The notes under the pieces: model-generated
Seen by the model: only the letters and a program-made list of their open reading frames with translations
Database searches by the model: none
What the model was told of the DNA's origin: nothing
Program-made: the position numbers and the translations under genes
IMG/VR virus record: IMGVR_UViG_3300035698_034749
Span: 1-31,090 of that record
DNA length: 31,090 nucleotides
Source of the DNA: a virus
Strand: one strand, 5' to 3'
Shown here: piece by piece, positions 9,322 through 16,327 of the stretch
Position numbering within the stretch: the stretch's first letter is position 1
Layout: every line of letters begins with the position of its first letter

Positions 9322-9723
9322 ATGTTTTCTAGCATATTTAACCAAGGTAGATTTTTAAAGGTAGAAGTGGCTGAAACTTCATTTTCTCATGCACGAGGCT
9401 TGATGTTCAGGAAAAGAATACCTGAAGATTCAGGTATGTTATTTAAATTTAGATCTCCGCAAAAATTAAAATTTTGGGGATTAAATACTTTTATGCCGTT
9501 AGATATAGCCTTTGTTTCGTCTGATAATAAAATAACAAAAATTAGCAAAATAAATCCTTTATCGATCAGTCTTGTTTCTAGTGATATAGATTGTCTTATG
9601 GCAATTGAATGTAATTTTAATTTTTTTTCGAAGAATAAAATACTAACTGGAAATAAAATTAATATTATAAAAAAAGATATAGATACTTTTGTAATTTTTG
9701 AAAAGGAAAGGGGAAAAAAATGA
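9322..9723 (+). CDS. DUF192 family protein, 133 aa
   Basis: It matches the DUF192 pattern well: HARGLMFRKRIPEDSGMLF, then KFWGLNTFMPLDIAFV, then a short strand pair and CLMAIECNFNF, the usual 'lpedeGMLF...FWMkNT.ipLDi.F' order. In cellular members an alanine-rich 'alEv.aG' stretch follows, here ALEV-like AIEC. DUF192 proteins are small beta-barrels without an agreed biochemical role; most bacterial ones are exported, but this copy has no signal peptide. ATG 9322 directly follows the preceding TAA. Its occurrence within a phage structural cluster suggests a virion or assembly job, which is inference. Confidence 0.8.
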   Translation: MFSSIFNQGRFLKVEVAETSFSHARGLMFRKRIPEDSGMLFKFRSPQKLKFWGLNTFMPLDIAFVSSDNKITKISKINPLSISLVSSDIDCLMAIECNFNFFSKNKILTGNKINIIKKDIDTFVIFEKERGKK

Positions 9724-10238
9724 AAATGACACTTGCACAAATACAGGGGATGGAGGGCAGTTTAAGAAAATTAACCAATAAAGAATTAAAAGTTAAAATT
9801 GCCTATCGCTTAGGAAAGTTACTGAAGATTATTGGTACAGAGCTTTCAGAATTAGAAGAAAATAGAGGAAGATTAATAAGAAAATATGGTTTTGAAGTAA
9901 AACCAAACGAAAAAGATAAAAGTGCAGTTGCTCGAGGAAAACAATATCAAGTAAACAAAGAAAAAGAAGTAGATTTTTATAGAGAATTTAATGAGTTGCT
10001 GCAGGAAGAAATAGAAATAACTTTTGAACCTGTTTCAATTAAAGAATTAGGAGATGTAGATTTTACTCCTGCTGATATAATCAGATTAGAAGGAATTATA
10101 GGAGTGGAATCGGATGCCAAAGAAATAAAAAAAATTGAGAAAAAAGAAATTTTAGAAGAAACAACTGAAGAAGAAATTTCAAAAGAAACAACTGAAGAAG
10201 AAGCGGGAAAAACAAATAAAACAAAAGAAACTGAATAA
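9720..10238 (+). CDS. DUF1617-like small phage protein, 172 aa
   Basis: A strong AAGGGG site precedes ATG 9720, which overlaps the previous stop (ATGA); ATG 9726 is also possible. Residues 15-130 resemble DUF1617-type phage proteins: a long helical pair (KLTNKELKVKIAYRLGKLLK, then GTELSELEENRGRLIRKYGF), a gap, EFNELLQEEIEITFEPV, and the end phrase DFTPADIIRLEGII. The last 40 residues are an acidic Glu/Thr-rich tail with repeated ETTEEE, probably disordered. The family function is unknown to me. The assignment is from memory of the pattern and needs a profile search. Confidence 0.6.
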   Translation: MKMTLAQIQGMEGSLRKLTNKELKVKIAYRLGKLLKIIGTELSELEENRGRLIRKYGFEVKPNEKDKSAVARGKQYQVNKEKEVDFYREFNELLQEEIEITFEPVSIKELGDVDFTPADIIRLEGIIGVESDAKEIKKIEKKEILEETTEEEISKETTEEEAGKTNKTKETE

Positions 10239-10274
10239 TTGTTTTTAAAAAAACAAGGATTTAATTTTTTAAGA

Positions 10275-12056
10275 ATGAAAGAAATTAAATATAGAAGAAA
10301 AAAAAGTCAAGTTCTTCCAGAAGAACCTCTGAATATAGAGGAACCGATAGAAACAGAAGAAGAACTACCTATTGTTAAACCAGAAGAAATAGGAAAATAT
10401 TTGGTTGATAATCTCGAAGGAGAAGGAAGGCTTGATAAACAGTATGAAGAAGAAATAGAAGAAGAAGAAAACGAAGTTCCTATAGAAATAACAAAAGAAG
10501 AAATTCCTGATTTTGCGACAGTTCAGGATGCTTTAAACTGGGCAGTTGAAAATAATAAAGTAGTAAGAATAAATTATGTTACAAGAAAAGGAATAGATTT
10601 AACTAGACTAGTAGAACCTCAAGCTTTGTTTTTTGCAACAGGGACAGGAAATCAAATAGTTGTTACTTATGATAGATCAGTAAGAAATATTAGGGCTTTT
10701 ATAGTTTCTAATATTTTAAATTATATTTTTACTGGTAAAGAATTTAAAAAAAGATTAAGGGTTTTACCAGCAACAACCAAAAGGAAAATTGCTATGGAAA
10801 ACAAAATTTTTGGGGATCTTAAAAAGATAGGAGATGAATTACAAAAAGTTGGATTAGAAAAAAGTGCAACAATAGTAACAAACACTATGAATAATTTACT
10901 TAAGATCAAAATCGCTCAATATGTTGGGATTCAGGGATATTGGTTAAGAAATGGAAGATGCTGGAAAAATTGTTATCGTCATAAAAGAGCTGAAGATCCG
11001 AAGAAAGGTGCTCAGAGTGTTTGGATGGAATGTTGGAAGGAATATTTAGCTTCAATTAATGATGATACGAGCGGATGGGAAAAATATGCTTCTGAAGAAA
11101 AAAAAATAAAATCTTCTACTAAATTTAGTAAAGAAATTAAATTAGCAAAGAAAAATTTTGTAGAGAATATTGATAAAAAATTTAAAAACGGATTGTCAAA
11201 AGGTGAAGCAATTTTTGCTGTGATAAAAGAAGAAGTTGAGAAACCTTTTAAAAGTTTATTAACTGAATCTAATGATTTGCTTGATCTATCTAAAATTTTA
11301 TATGATAATGGACATAAAGAACTTGGCGAAAAACTGGCAACAATTTCTCTTAAAATACTGAAAGAAGCTCAGTTCGGAGGGACATGGTGGCAAAAAGGAG
11401 TCAATTTTTTTCGTTCTCCCGAAGGTCAAGTAGCAAAAAGGATAAAATATTTAATCCAAAGAATTAATCAAATAATGAGGATGATACAGGGGGGAACGAG
11501 AAGATGGAGTTCTAAAGAAAAAATAATAAAGAGTCAAGTTTCTCCAGGACAAAGTCAATTGTTAAAAACTGTTACTGATGAATATCAAAAATTTGTTTCT
11601 GATGTAAGAGAAGAAATAGCTATTTTAAATGAGATGTCTATTAAAAATCCAAAGGTAACACCTCTAGTAAATAATGTTTTGATAGCTATGAGAAATTTTC
11701 TTGTTGAAAATAATAAAGCTTTTAGTAGAGAAGGTGGTTTCTCGGGAAGAGTAATAATGAATAACTTAGGAACATTATTGCAAAGCGCTACAGGAGCACA
11801 AGAAAATATATCTCAAGATTTGGGAACAGAAACACCTTCAGAGCAAATAAACAGGGCACCAGTTGAGAATTCCGGAGGACAGTCTCCTAAAATACCACAA
11901 GAAATGGCAGCAATGACAAGTTCTAATTTGATTGATATTTCTAAATTAAATGAACTAAGTGCTCCGGTATTGATGGAAATAAGAAACAAAATAAATCAAG
12001 CACTGTCATTAATAGAACAAACAAGAATAAAAGGAAGATTTGGCCCAAAGAAATAA
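10275..12056 (+). CDS. Large structural-cluster protein with WYL-like barrel, about 593 aa
   Basis: ATG 10275 is chosen over TTG 10239, which would add 12 residues; neither has a well-spaced ribosome site. An acidic N-terminal region is followed by a WYL-like SH3 barrel at 10507-10770: ALNWAVENNKVVRINYVTRK, LVEPQALFFATGTGNQIVV, and RNIRAFIVSNILNYIFTGKE. WYL domains usually bind ligands or nucleic acid in bacterial regulators. A Cys/Trp segment follows (GYWLRNGRCWKNCYRHKR and SVWMECWKEY, about 10938-11046). Long helical regions and a helical C-terminus (ISKLNELSAPVLMEIRNKIN) complete it. Two K-x-A-Q sites occur (KIAQ, KEAQ). No helix-turn-helix is seen, so a transcription regulator is less likely than a virion protein. 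Confidence 0.7.
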   Translation: MKEIKYRRKKSQVLPEEPLNIEEPIETEEELPIVKPEEIGKYLVDNLEGEGRLDKQYEEEIEEEENEVPIEITKEEIPDFATVQDALNWAVENNKVVRINYVTRKGIDLTRLVEPQALFFATGTGNQIVVTYDRSVRNIRAFIVSNILNYIFTGKEFKKRLRVLPATTKRKIAMENKIFGDLKKIGDELQKVGLEKSATIVTNTMNNLLKIKIAQYVGIQGYWLRNGRCWKNCYRHKRAEDPKKGAQSVWMECWKEYLASINDDTSGWEKYASEEKKIKSSTKFSKEIKLAKKNFVENIDKKFKNGLSKGEAIFAVIKEEVEKPFKSLLTESNDLLDLSKILYDNGHKELGEKLATISLKILKEAQFGGTWWQKGVNFFRSPEGQVAKRIKYLIQRINQIMRMIQGGTRRWSSKEKIIKSQVSPGQSQLLKTVTDEYQKFVSDVREEIAILNEMSIKNPKVTPLVNNVLIAMRNFLVENNKAFSREGGFSGRVIMNNLGTLLQSATGAQENISQDLGTETPSEQINRAPVENSGGQSPKIPQEMAAMTSSNLIDISKLNELSAPVLMEIRNKINQALSLIEQTRIKGRFGPKK

Positions 12057-12147
12057 ATTAAAACTAATTAAAAAAAAAGGATTTTAAAATAAAATAATTA
12101 AAATAAATTGTTAATAAGAGTCTAAGATTTTTTAAAGGAGAAATAGT

Positions 12148-13080
12148 ATGCTATTCGTTACAAATCGTATTCATACTGGCAACTCTAAAAGTTTTGATGA
12201 TTTTGTTGAAGATTATCAAAAAAGTAAAGAACAGATGATCAAGAAAGCTTCTGTAAATGAATCAGAAGAAGTTAAGGTTGCCGAAACAGATGAAGCCGAA
12301 TCAAGTGGTCAGTTAAAAGTTGAACCCCTACATCAAACAGGAGAGTCTATTACGATGCCCGCTAAGGGTCCTTCAGCAAAAGAGAATGCTGGAAAATCAA
12401 CAGCAGGTCCAAAGGGAAGTGAAGACGAACAAGGAAAAGATAGTGGACAACCAACAGCTGAAGCAAAGTTAGTTAATCATCCTACAAAAGAAAAAACTAC
12501 AGACGCAGAGGTAGAAAAAGAAGTAAATAAAGAAGCAGCAAAAATAGAGGATGAAGAAAAAACTGAAGAAAAAACTGAAGAAAAAACTGAAGAAAAAAAT
12601 GAAGAAAATGGAGAAAAAGAAGATAATGGAGAAAAAGAAGATAATAGTGGTGGATTGACCCCAGCTCAAGAGAAAAAACTTCCTGAAGCTTTAAAAGAAA
12701 AAATAAGAGCGAAGAAAAAAGGAGAAACAGAAGAAGAAACAAAAGAGGCTCAACGAGGTAGACAAGGTGGTCCTTTAGCAGCAGGTCCTGGTGGAAAATG
12801 TAAATGTCCTAAATGTGGTAAAGAATTTGAACATAAAACGGGAGTACCTTGTATGGATAGAGAATGTCCTAAATGTGGAGTTAAATTAATAAGAGAGGAA
12901 ACAGGAGATGAAGATTCAGAAGATACAGAATCAGAAAATAAAGATGAAGTTAAAAAAGCTTCCACTAGAAAATTTGTCAAAATAGCAAATCTTGATGAAA
13001 AAACAAAAACTTGGTTAAAAGACTATTGGAAAAAGCTTTATCCGGCAGAATATGTTGATGCCATGGTAGCAGATAAATAA
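12148..13080 (+). CDS. Acidic low-complexity protein with zinc ribbon, 310 aa
   Basis: AAAGGAG lies eight bases before ATG 12148. The first two thirds are low complexity: Glu/Lys-rich with TEEK and NGEKED repeats, probably disordered. The zinc ribbon at 12766-12897 reads GPGGKCKCPKCGKEFEH, then GVPCMDRECPKCGVKLIRE, with four CxC/CxxC-type cysteine pairs able to bind zinc. It is almost the same as the 73-residue protein at 22927, also in DNA. After it come KKASTRKFVKIANLDEKT and a helical C-terminus (WLKDYWKKLYPAEYVDAMV). The role is unknown; a scaffold or assembly protein with a zinc-bound docking module is possible. Confidence 0.75.
   Translation: MLFVTNRIHTGNSKSFDDFVEDYQKSKEQMIKKASVNESEEVKVAETDEAESSGQLKVEPLHQTGESITMPAKGPSAKENAGKSTAGPKGSEDEQGKDSGQPTAEAKLVNHPTKEKTTDAEVEKEVNKEAAKIEDEEKTEEKTEEKTEEKNEENGEKEDNGEKEDNSGGLTPAQEKKLPEALKEKIRAKKKGETEEETKEAQRGRQGGPLAAGPGGKCKCPKCGKEFEHKTGVPCMDRECPKCGVKLIREETGDEDSEDTESENKDEVKKASTRKFVKIANLDEKTKTWLKDYWKKLYPAEYVDAMVADK
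12555..12650 (+). repeat. Glu/Lys coding repeats (12- and 18-base units)
   Basis: Three consecutive ACTGAAGAAAAA-type units encode TEEK, followed by two copies of an 18-base unit encoding NGEKED. They sit inside the acidic part of the zinc-ribbon protein and explain the long Phe-rich minus-strand reading frames there, which are not genes. Confidence 0.8.
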
Positions 13081-13109
13081 TTAGATTTATTTAACTTGGA
13101 GTTTAAGAT

Positions 13110-13772
13110 ATGGCTATTGTTCCAGCAGGCAAAATGCGTTTGATGGAAGCTCAAAATATAGATGATCCTCTTTATGATCCGAGTTCTCCTGAAGAATCTC
13201 TAGAAATTAAACCTGAAGAGGAAAATTTATCAGGAATAGGAGCTGGAGTAGTTCCTGAGGGAAAACCCGAGATAGAACCTAAAAAAATAGAAGAACCTGG
13301 TAAAGAGACTTTATCTGATTATATATTTAAAAAGTTACAAAGTTTTGGTTATCCAGGTCGAAGATTAGAAGAATTCAAAAAGAAATTTGTTGTTCAAGAA
13401 GTTGCTGTTGATGGAACTGAAAATATCAAGATTGAGATTCCTGATAAACATTATCCAGATCCCGCTACCGGTGAAACAAAAACTATAGAAAGTAAGGATC
13501 TAAGCGAAATAGTAAGGGAAATAGGACGACTTTTTGGTCTTAATTTTATGGGAGCACATCGTTCAGAAGGAAAATGGTCAATAGATTTTACTTCTGCTAA
13601 ACCTTCTGAAGATGAGCAAGAAAAATCTGTAGTAAAAGATAATCTTGATGAAGTTTATGGAGTTCCTTCAAAAAGTAAGAAATCAAGACCTGTTCATGCT
13701 TTTACAATTTATGAAATGATAAAAGGTAGTAAAGATGGTCTTGCGGAGAAACTAAAAAAAATTCTTAGCTAA
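13110..13772 (+). CDS. Unknown phage protein, 220 aa
   Basis: Unrecognised. TGGAG precedes ATG 13110. An acidic, Pro-rich N-terminal third (about residues 15-70) is probably disordered. The folded part follows: a helix pair (LSDYIFKKLQSFGYPGRRLE), a beta stretch (KIEIPDKHYPDPATGE), a helix (KDLSEIVREIGRLFGLNFMG) and a short strand (GKWSIDFTSA). The C-terminus (AFTIYEMIKGSKDGLAEKLK) is helical. The alternation of an acidic linker with small domains is shared with neighbouring genes and suits assembly proteins. It is followed by a gene with no ordinary start codon. Confidence 0.75.
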   Translation: MAIVPAGKMRLMEAQNIDDPLYDPSSPEESLEIKPEEENLSGIGAGVVPEGKPEIEPKKIEEPGKETLSDYIFKKLQSFGYPGRRLEEFKKKFVVQEVAVDGTENIKIEIPDKHYPDPATGETKTIESKDLSEIVREIGRLFGLNFMGAHRSEGKWSIDFTSAKPSEDEQEKSVVKDNLDEVYGVPSKSKKSRPVHAFTIYEMIKGSKDGLAEKLKKILS

Positions 13773-13805
13773 TTTTTATTAGAAAAAGAATAGGAGAAGA
13801 TTACT

Positions 13806-14423
13806 ATTTATAAAACAAATGAACAAAATAAAGTTAATTTTTTATTTGATAAAATAAAAATAATAAGTAAGAAAAAAGAGAAAAATGATAAGAAATTAAA
13901 AATTCTTGCAGAAAGTCAAAAGTCTAAAAAACTAGATAATCATGATGATGGATATAAGACTGATAAATTTATTCTATCAGCTAAATCTGGAATTGTTTCT
14001 GACTTCGGAGGACCTAAGAAATATATTAAAAGTGAAACTGCAAATACAATTTGGAATAGTAATAGAAGTAAACAAATAGTAGATGAGACACAAATAGAGA
14101 AAGAAGAAGCAATAGAAAATAAACCAGTTGAAAAAATGAAAGAAGAAAAAATAGCACAAAATCCAGTATTTACTCCATTATCACAAGACAAAGAAGCTCC
14201 AGCAATGAAATTTAGAAATTCAAAATCAAATATAAGTATTTTCGGTAATAAAAATTTTGATATGTTACCTGAAAAAACTGCTGGAGAAAAAGTAGTAGAA
14301 CAAAATAAAAAAAGAAGAGAACAGAAAGATGAATCTTGGAAAATGAATAGGAGAAATTTTTCTTCTAAAACAATATTGAATAGAATGTTTGATAATTTAA
14401 CTACTAAAAAAAATAATGAATAA
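13806..14423 (+). CDS. Unknown protein with apparent ATT start, 205 aa
   Basis: The frame is open from 13794 to 14423, but it has no ATG, GTG or TTG until ATG 14136. The 110 codons before that ATG look like normal coding sequence (SEIK-rich, no stops, FILSAKSGIVSDFGGPKKY). A good AGGAG (13792-13796) lies nine bases before ATT 13806, so I propose ATT as start (ATT TAT AAA ACA). A shorter product from 14136 (95 aa) remains possible. The protein is charged and Lys/Asn-rich, with EEKIAQNPVF and a basic helical end; no family is recognised. The stop overlaps the start of the next gene by eight bases. A sequence error at the start cannot be excluded. Confidence 0.6.
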   Translation: MYKTNEQNKVNFLFDKIKIISKKKEKNDKKLKILAESQKSKKLDNHDDGYKTDKFILSAKSGIVSDFGGPKKYIKSETANTIWNSNRSKQIVDETQIEKEEAIENKPVEKMKEEKIAQNPVFTPLSQDKEAPAMKFRNSKSNISIFGNKNFDMLPEKTAGEKVVEQNKKRREQKDESWKMNRRNFSSKTILNRMFDNLTTKKNNE

Positions 14424-15633
14424 TACAAAAATGGCTCAAGATAATACTGTTGTTCCTATTACTATAAATCCTGGACTTGATACAAGAAGTCAAATGCAAC
14501 AAGTTATAAAAGCCTTATTACAAACAGGAATTAAAACAGAGGACATAGAACAATATCTTTTAGAGTTAAGAGAACTGGGAAGTCAAATGCCAGCTATTGA
14601 GGAAATAGGAGAAACAAAAAAAGAAATGGAAGAAACGGCAAAAAATGTTCAAACTGCTGTAGGTATTCCTGAATCTGATATAGGGGAGATTGCAATGGGA
14701 AATACGAAAATATATAATCTTAAAAAAGCTCAAGAAGCACTTCCTCCGATGGATCCTATGGGACTTCCTGATCCAGAAATAAGAGGAGATCAACTTGAGA
14801 TGGAAAATAATGTACCTCAGTGGGAAGAAACTCCTGCTTTCCAAGATGGAGGAGATTTGAAAGATTGGTTAGATCAAAAAGATGCTACTTCAGCTAGAAA
14901 TGAATTATTAAATTATGTAGCGAGTTCTGAAATTCAAGAAACTATAGAAGATTCATTAAATACTTATTACGAAGGAGAACTAAGTTCAAATCAGAGACTT
15001 AAACTTGCTGCTGGTATTTTTGAATTATTACCTGATAATTTAAAGAAACATGATGTTACCGACACAGGGACTTTAATAACTCCATATATCTCTGGTTGTA
15101 TGGAAGAAATTGATAAAATTATCAGAAAAGCAGCATGGAATTATGTAGTTACAAAAGATAAAAAATTTAATTTGAAAAAAATTGCTCAACATAAATCATT
15201 TGAAAATACTTTTATGTGGGGTCCCGATCAAGTAAGACTTGATCCATTTTATAGACAACCTGTTTCTGATTGGCATATAGTTGAAAGAAATAAGGGTTTT
15301 GGTTTAACTATTGATGATATTTGGAATATTGATTATGAATCACTTTGGCGTAATACAATAATGGATAAATACTCTCGTCCCTATAGGGATAAAGAAGGGA
15401 AGTGGGTAGGAGGATACATTGAAAAAAGATTTGAAGTAGATAAGAATATTCCAGAAGCGAGTAATTATCAATTAAAACCTGGGCAAAAAAGAAAATCACG
15501 TCCTCCTGAATACGGAGTAATAGAAGGAAGATTACAAGATGCCAGAGCAAAAGGAGAAGTTGAGGGAAGTCCAGTAGTAGAAGATATAGAACCATTTAAT
15601 TGGAAAGAAGCTCAGTCTAAAAAAAAAAGATAA
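14416..15633 (+). CDS. Unknown structural-cluster protein, 405 aa
   Basis: ATG 14416 overlaps the preceding stop. The N-terminus is a short leader NTKMAQDNTVV, then helices (VIKALLQTGIKTEDIEQYLL, ELRELGS). The middle is acidic with a helical bundle region (ARNELLNYVASSEIQETIED). A hinge DKKFNLKKIAQHKSFENTF precedes a conserved-looking, Trp/Tyr-rich domain (SDWHIVERNKGFGLTIDDIW, ESLWRNTIMDKYSRPYRDKE). Four K-x-A-Q sites occur (KMAQ, KKAQ, KIAQ, KEAQ), the most of any gene here except the terminal region of the protease gene. The last codons run through ten A residues, where a shift into the next frame would fuse it to the following protein. Function unknown. Confidence 0.75.
   Translation: MNNTKMAQDNTVVPITINPGLDTRSQMQQVIKALLQTGIKTEDIEQYLLELRELGSQMPAIEEIGETKKEMEETAKNVQTAVGIPESDIGEIAMGNTKIYNLKKAQEALPPMDPMGLPDPEIRGDQLEMENNVPQWEETPAFQDGGDLKDWLDQKDATSARNELLNYVASSEIQETIEDSLNTYYEGELSSNQRLKLAAGIFELLPDNLKKHDVTDTGTLITPYISGCMEEIDKIIRKAAWNYVVTKDKKFNLKKIAQHKSFENTFMWGPDQVRLDPFYRQPVSDWHIVERNKGFGLTIDDIWNIDYESLWRNTIMDKYSRPYRDKEGKWVGGYIEKRFEVDKNIPEASNYQLKPGQKRKSRPPEYGVIEGRLQDARAKGEVEGSPVVEDIEPFNWKEAQSKKKR
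15619..15633 (+). other. A10 run at gene end, possible slippery site or homopolymer error
   Basis: Ten A residues (15619-15628) precede GATAA. In the frame of the 405-residue protein they read AAA AAA AAA AGA TAA. A -1 slip on A AAA AAA would enter the frame of the downstream protein, which is open from 15621 and has no ordinary start codon for 55 codons. That would give a fused product of about 630 residues. A homopolymer-length error or transcriptional slippage would look the same. Confidence 0.35.
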
Positions 15634-15650
15634 AAGCTCAAATATCTAGC

Positions 15651-16310
15651 ATTTATACCGAGAAATTAACTAAAAAGATTAAGGAATTAGAAGAAAAATT
15701 AAAAGAAGTTCCTCCTGAAAAAAGAAATAGTCGAGAAATTTTAAAACTTAAATCTGAAATTAATCACATAAGGGAGCAGTCTGGATTGCTTCCTTATAGT
15801 TTAGGCTTTTTAAAAAATAAAAAAAAAGCTCAAATAAGAGAGTTAAAAGAACTCCAACCTCTTAAACCACTTAAACCACTTAAGTTTCCTGGTGACTTAG
15901 ATCCTTCAAAACAAAAAATAGTATGTCGTTATTGTGGCGCAACAATGTCTAGTCCAGATGCACAAACAGATTCTGCCGTATCTTCCACTTGCCCGAATTG
16001 TGGAAGAGAAAATGCAGGTATAATAATTGATACATATCAACACAAACCAGATCAAAAAGGGAAACAATATAACCCGTTTAGTACTAACCAGCCTCAATAT
16101 ATAAATAAAATAACTCCTTTAGCCTATAACCATAGTAAGATTAAAAAAGATAAAAAAAAAGGAAATAAATTTAGAGTGAAAGATGAATTTATTTCTGAAG
16201 AAATAAAACAATGTACAGATAAAGAAGAGAAAAGAATAAATAGAAAAAAAACTGTCGATAATATATTAGAAGTAACTAAATCCTGTGATGATCTTGAGAT
16301 AAATGGTTAA
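15651..16310 (+). CDS. Coiled-coil and zinc-ribbon protein, start uncertain
   Basis: The coding frame is open from 15621, but the first ordinary start codon is TTG 15786, which has AGGGAG nine bases upstream. The 45 codons between 15651 and 15786 look coding and form a clear coiled coil (LTKKIKELEEKLKEVPPEK, REILKLKSEINHIREQ). ATT 15651 (ATT TAT, as at 13806) or a frameshift from the previous gene could explain this. A zinc ribbon follows with VCRYCGATM and STCPNCGRE (two CxxC pairs, about 15922-16005). The C-terminal 70 residues are Lys/Glu-rich. No specific family is recognised; it differs from the GPGG zinc ribbons elsewhere. Confidence 0.55.
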   Translation: MYTEKLTKKIKELEEKLKEVPPEKRNSREILKLKSEINHIREQSGLLPYSLGFLKNKKKAQIRELKELQPLKPLKPLKFPGDLDPSKQKIVCRYCGATMSSPDAQTDSAVSSTCPNCGRENAGIIIDTYQHKPDQKGKQYNPFSTNQPQYINKITPLAYNHSKIKKDKKKGNKFRVKDEFISEEIKQCTDKEEKRINRKKTVDNILEVTKSCDDLEING

Positions 16311-16327
16311 AGAGTGAGAAATAGAAT

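Noticed and set aside
10507-10770. Transcription regulator because of the WYL-like domain
   Set aside because: No helix-turn-helix is present and the gene sits in a structural block, so I kept it as an unknown late protein.
12469-12742. Minus-strand Phe-rich reading frames that look like membrane proteins
   Set aside because: They are the complement of GAA/AAA-rich coding repeats in the zinc-ribbon gene; the hydrophobicity is an artefact.
13940-14428. Minus-strand 162-codon reading frame
   Set aside because: It lies opposite the + strand gene at 13806-14423, which has a ribosome site and gene-like neighbours; the reverse frame has neither.
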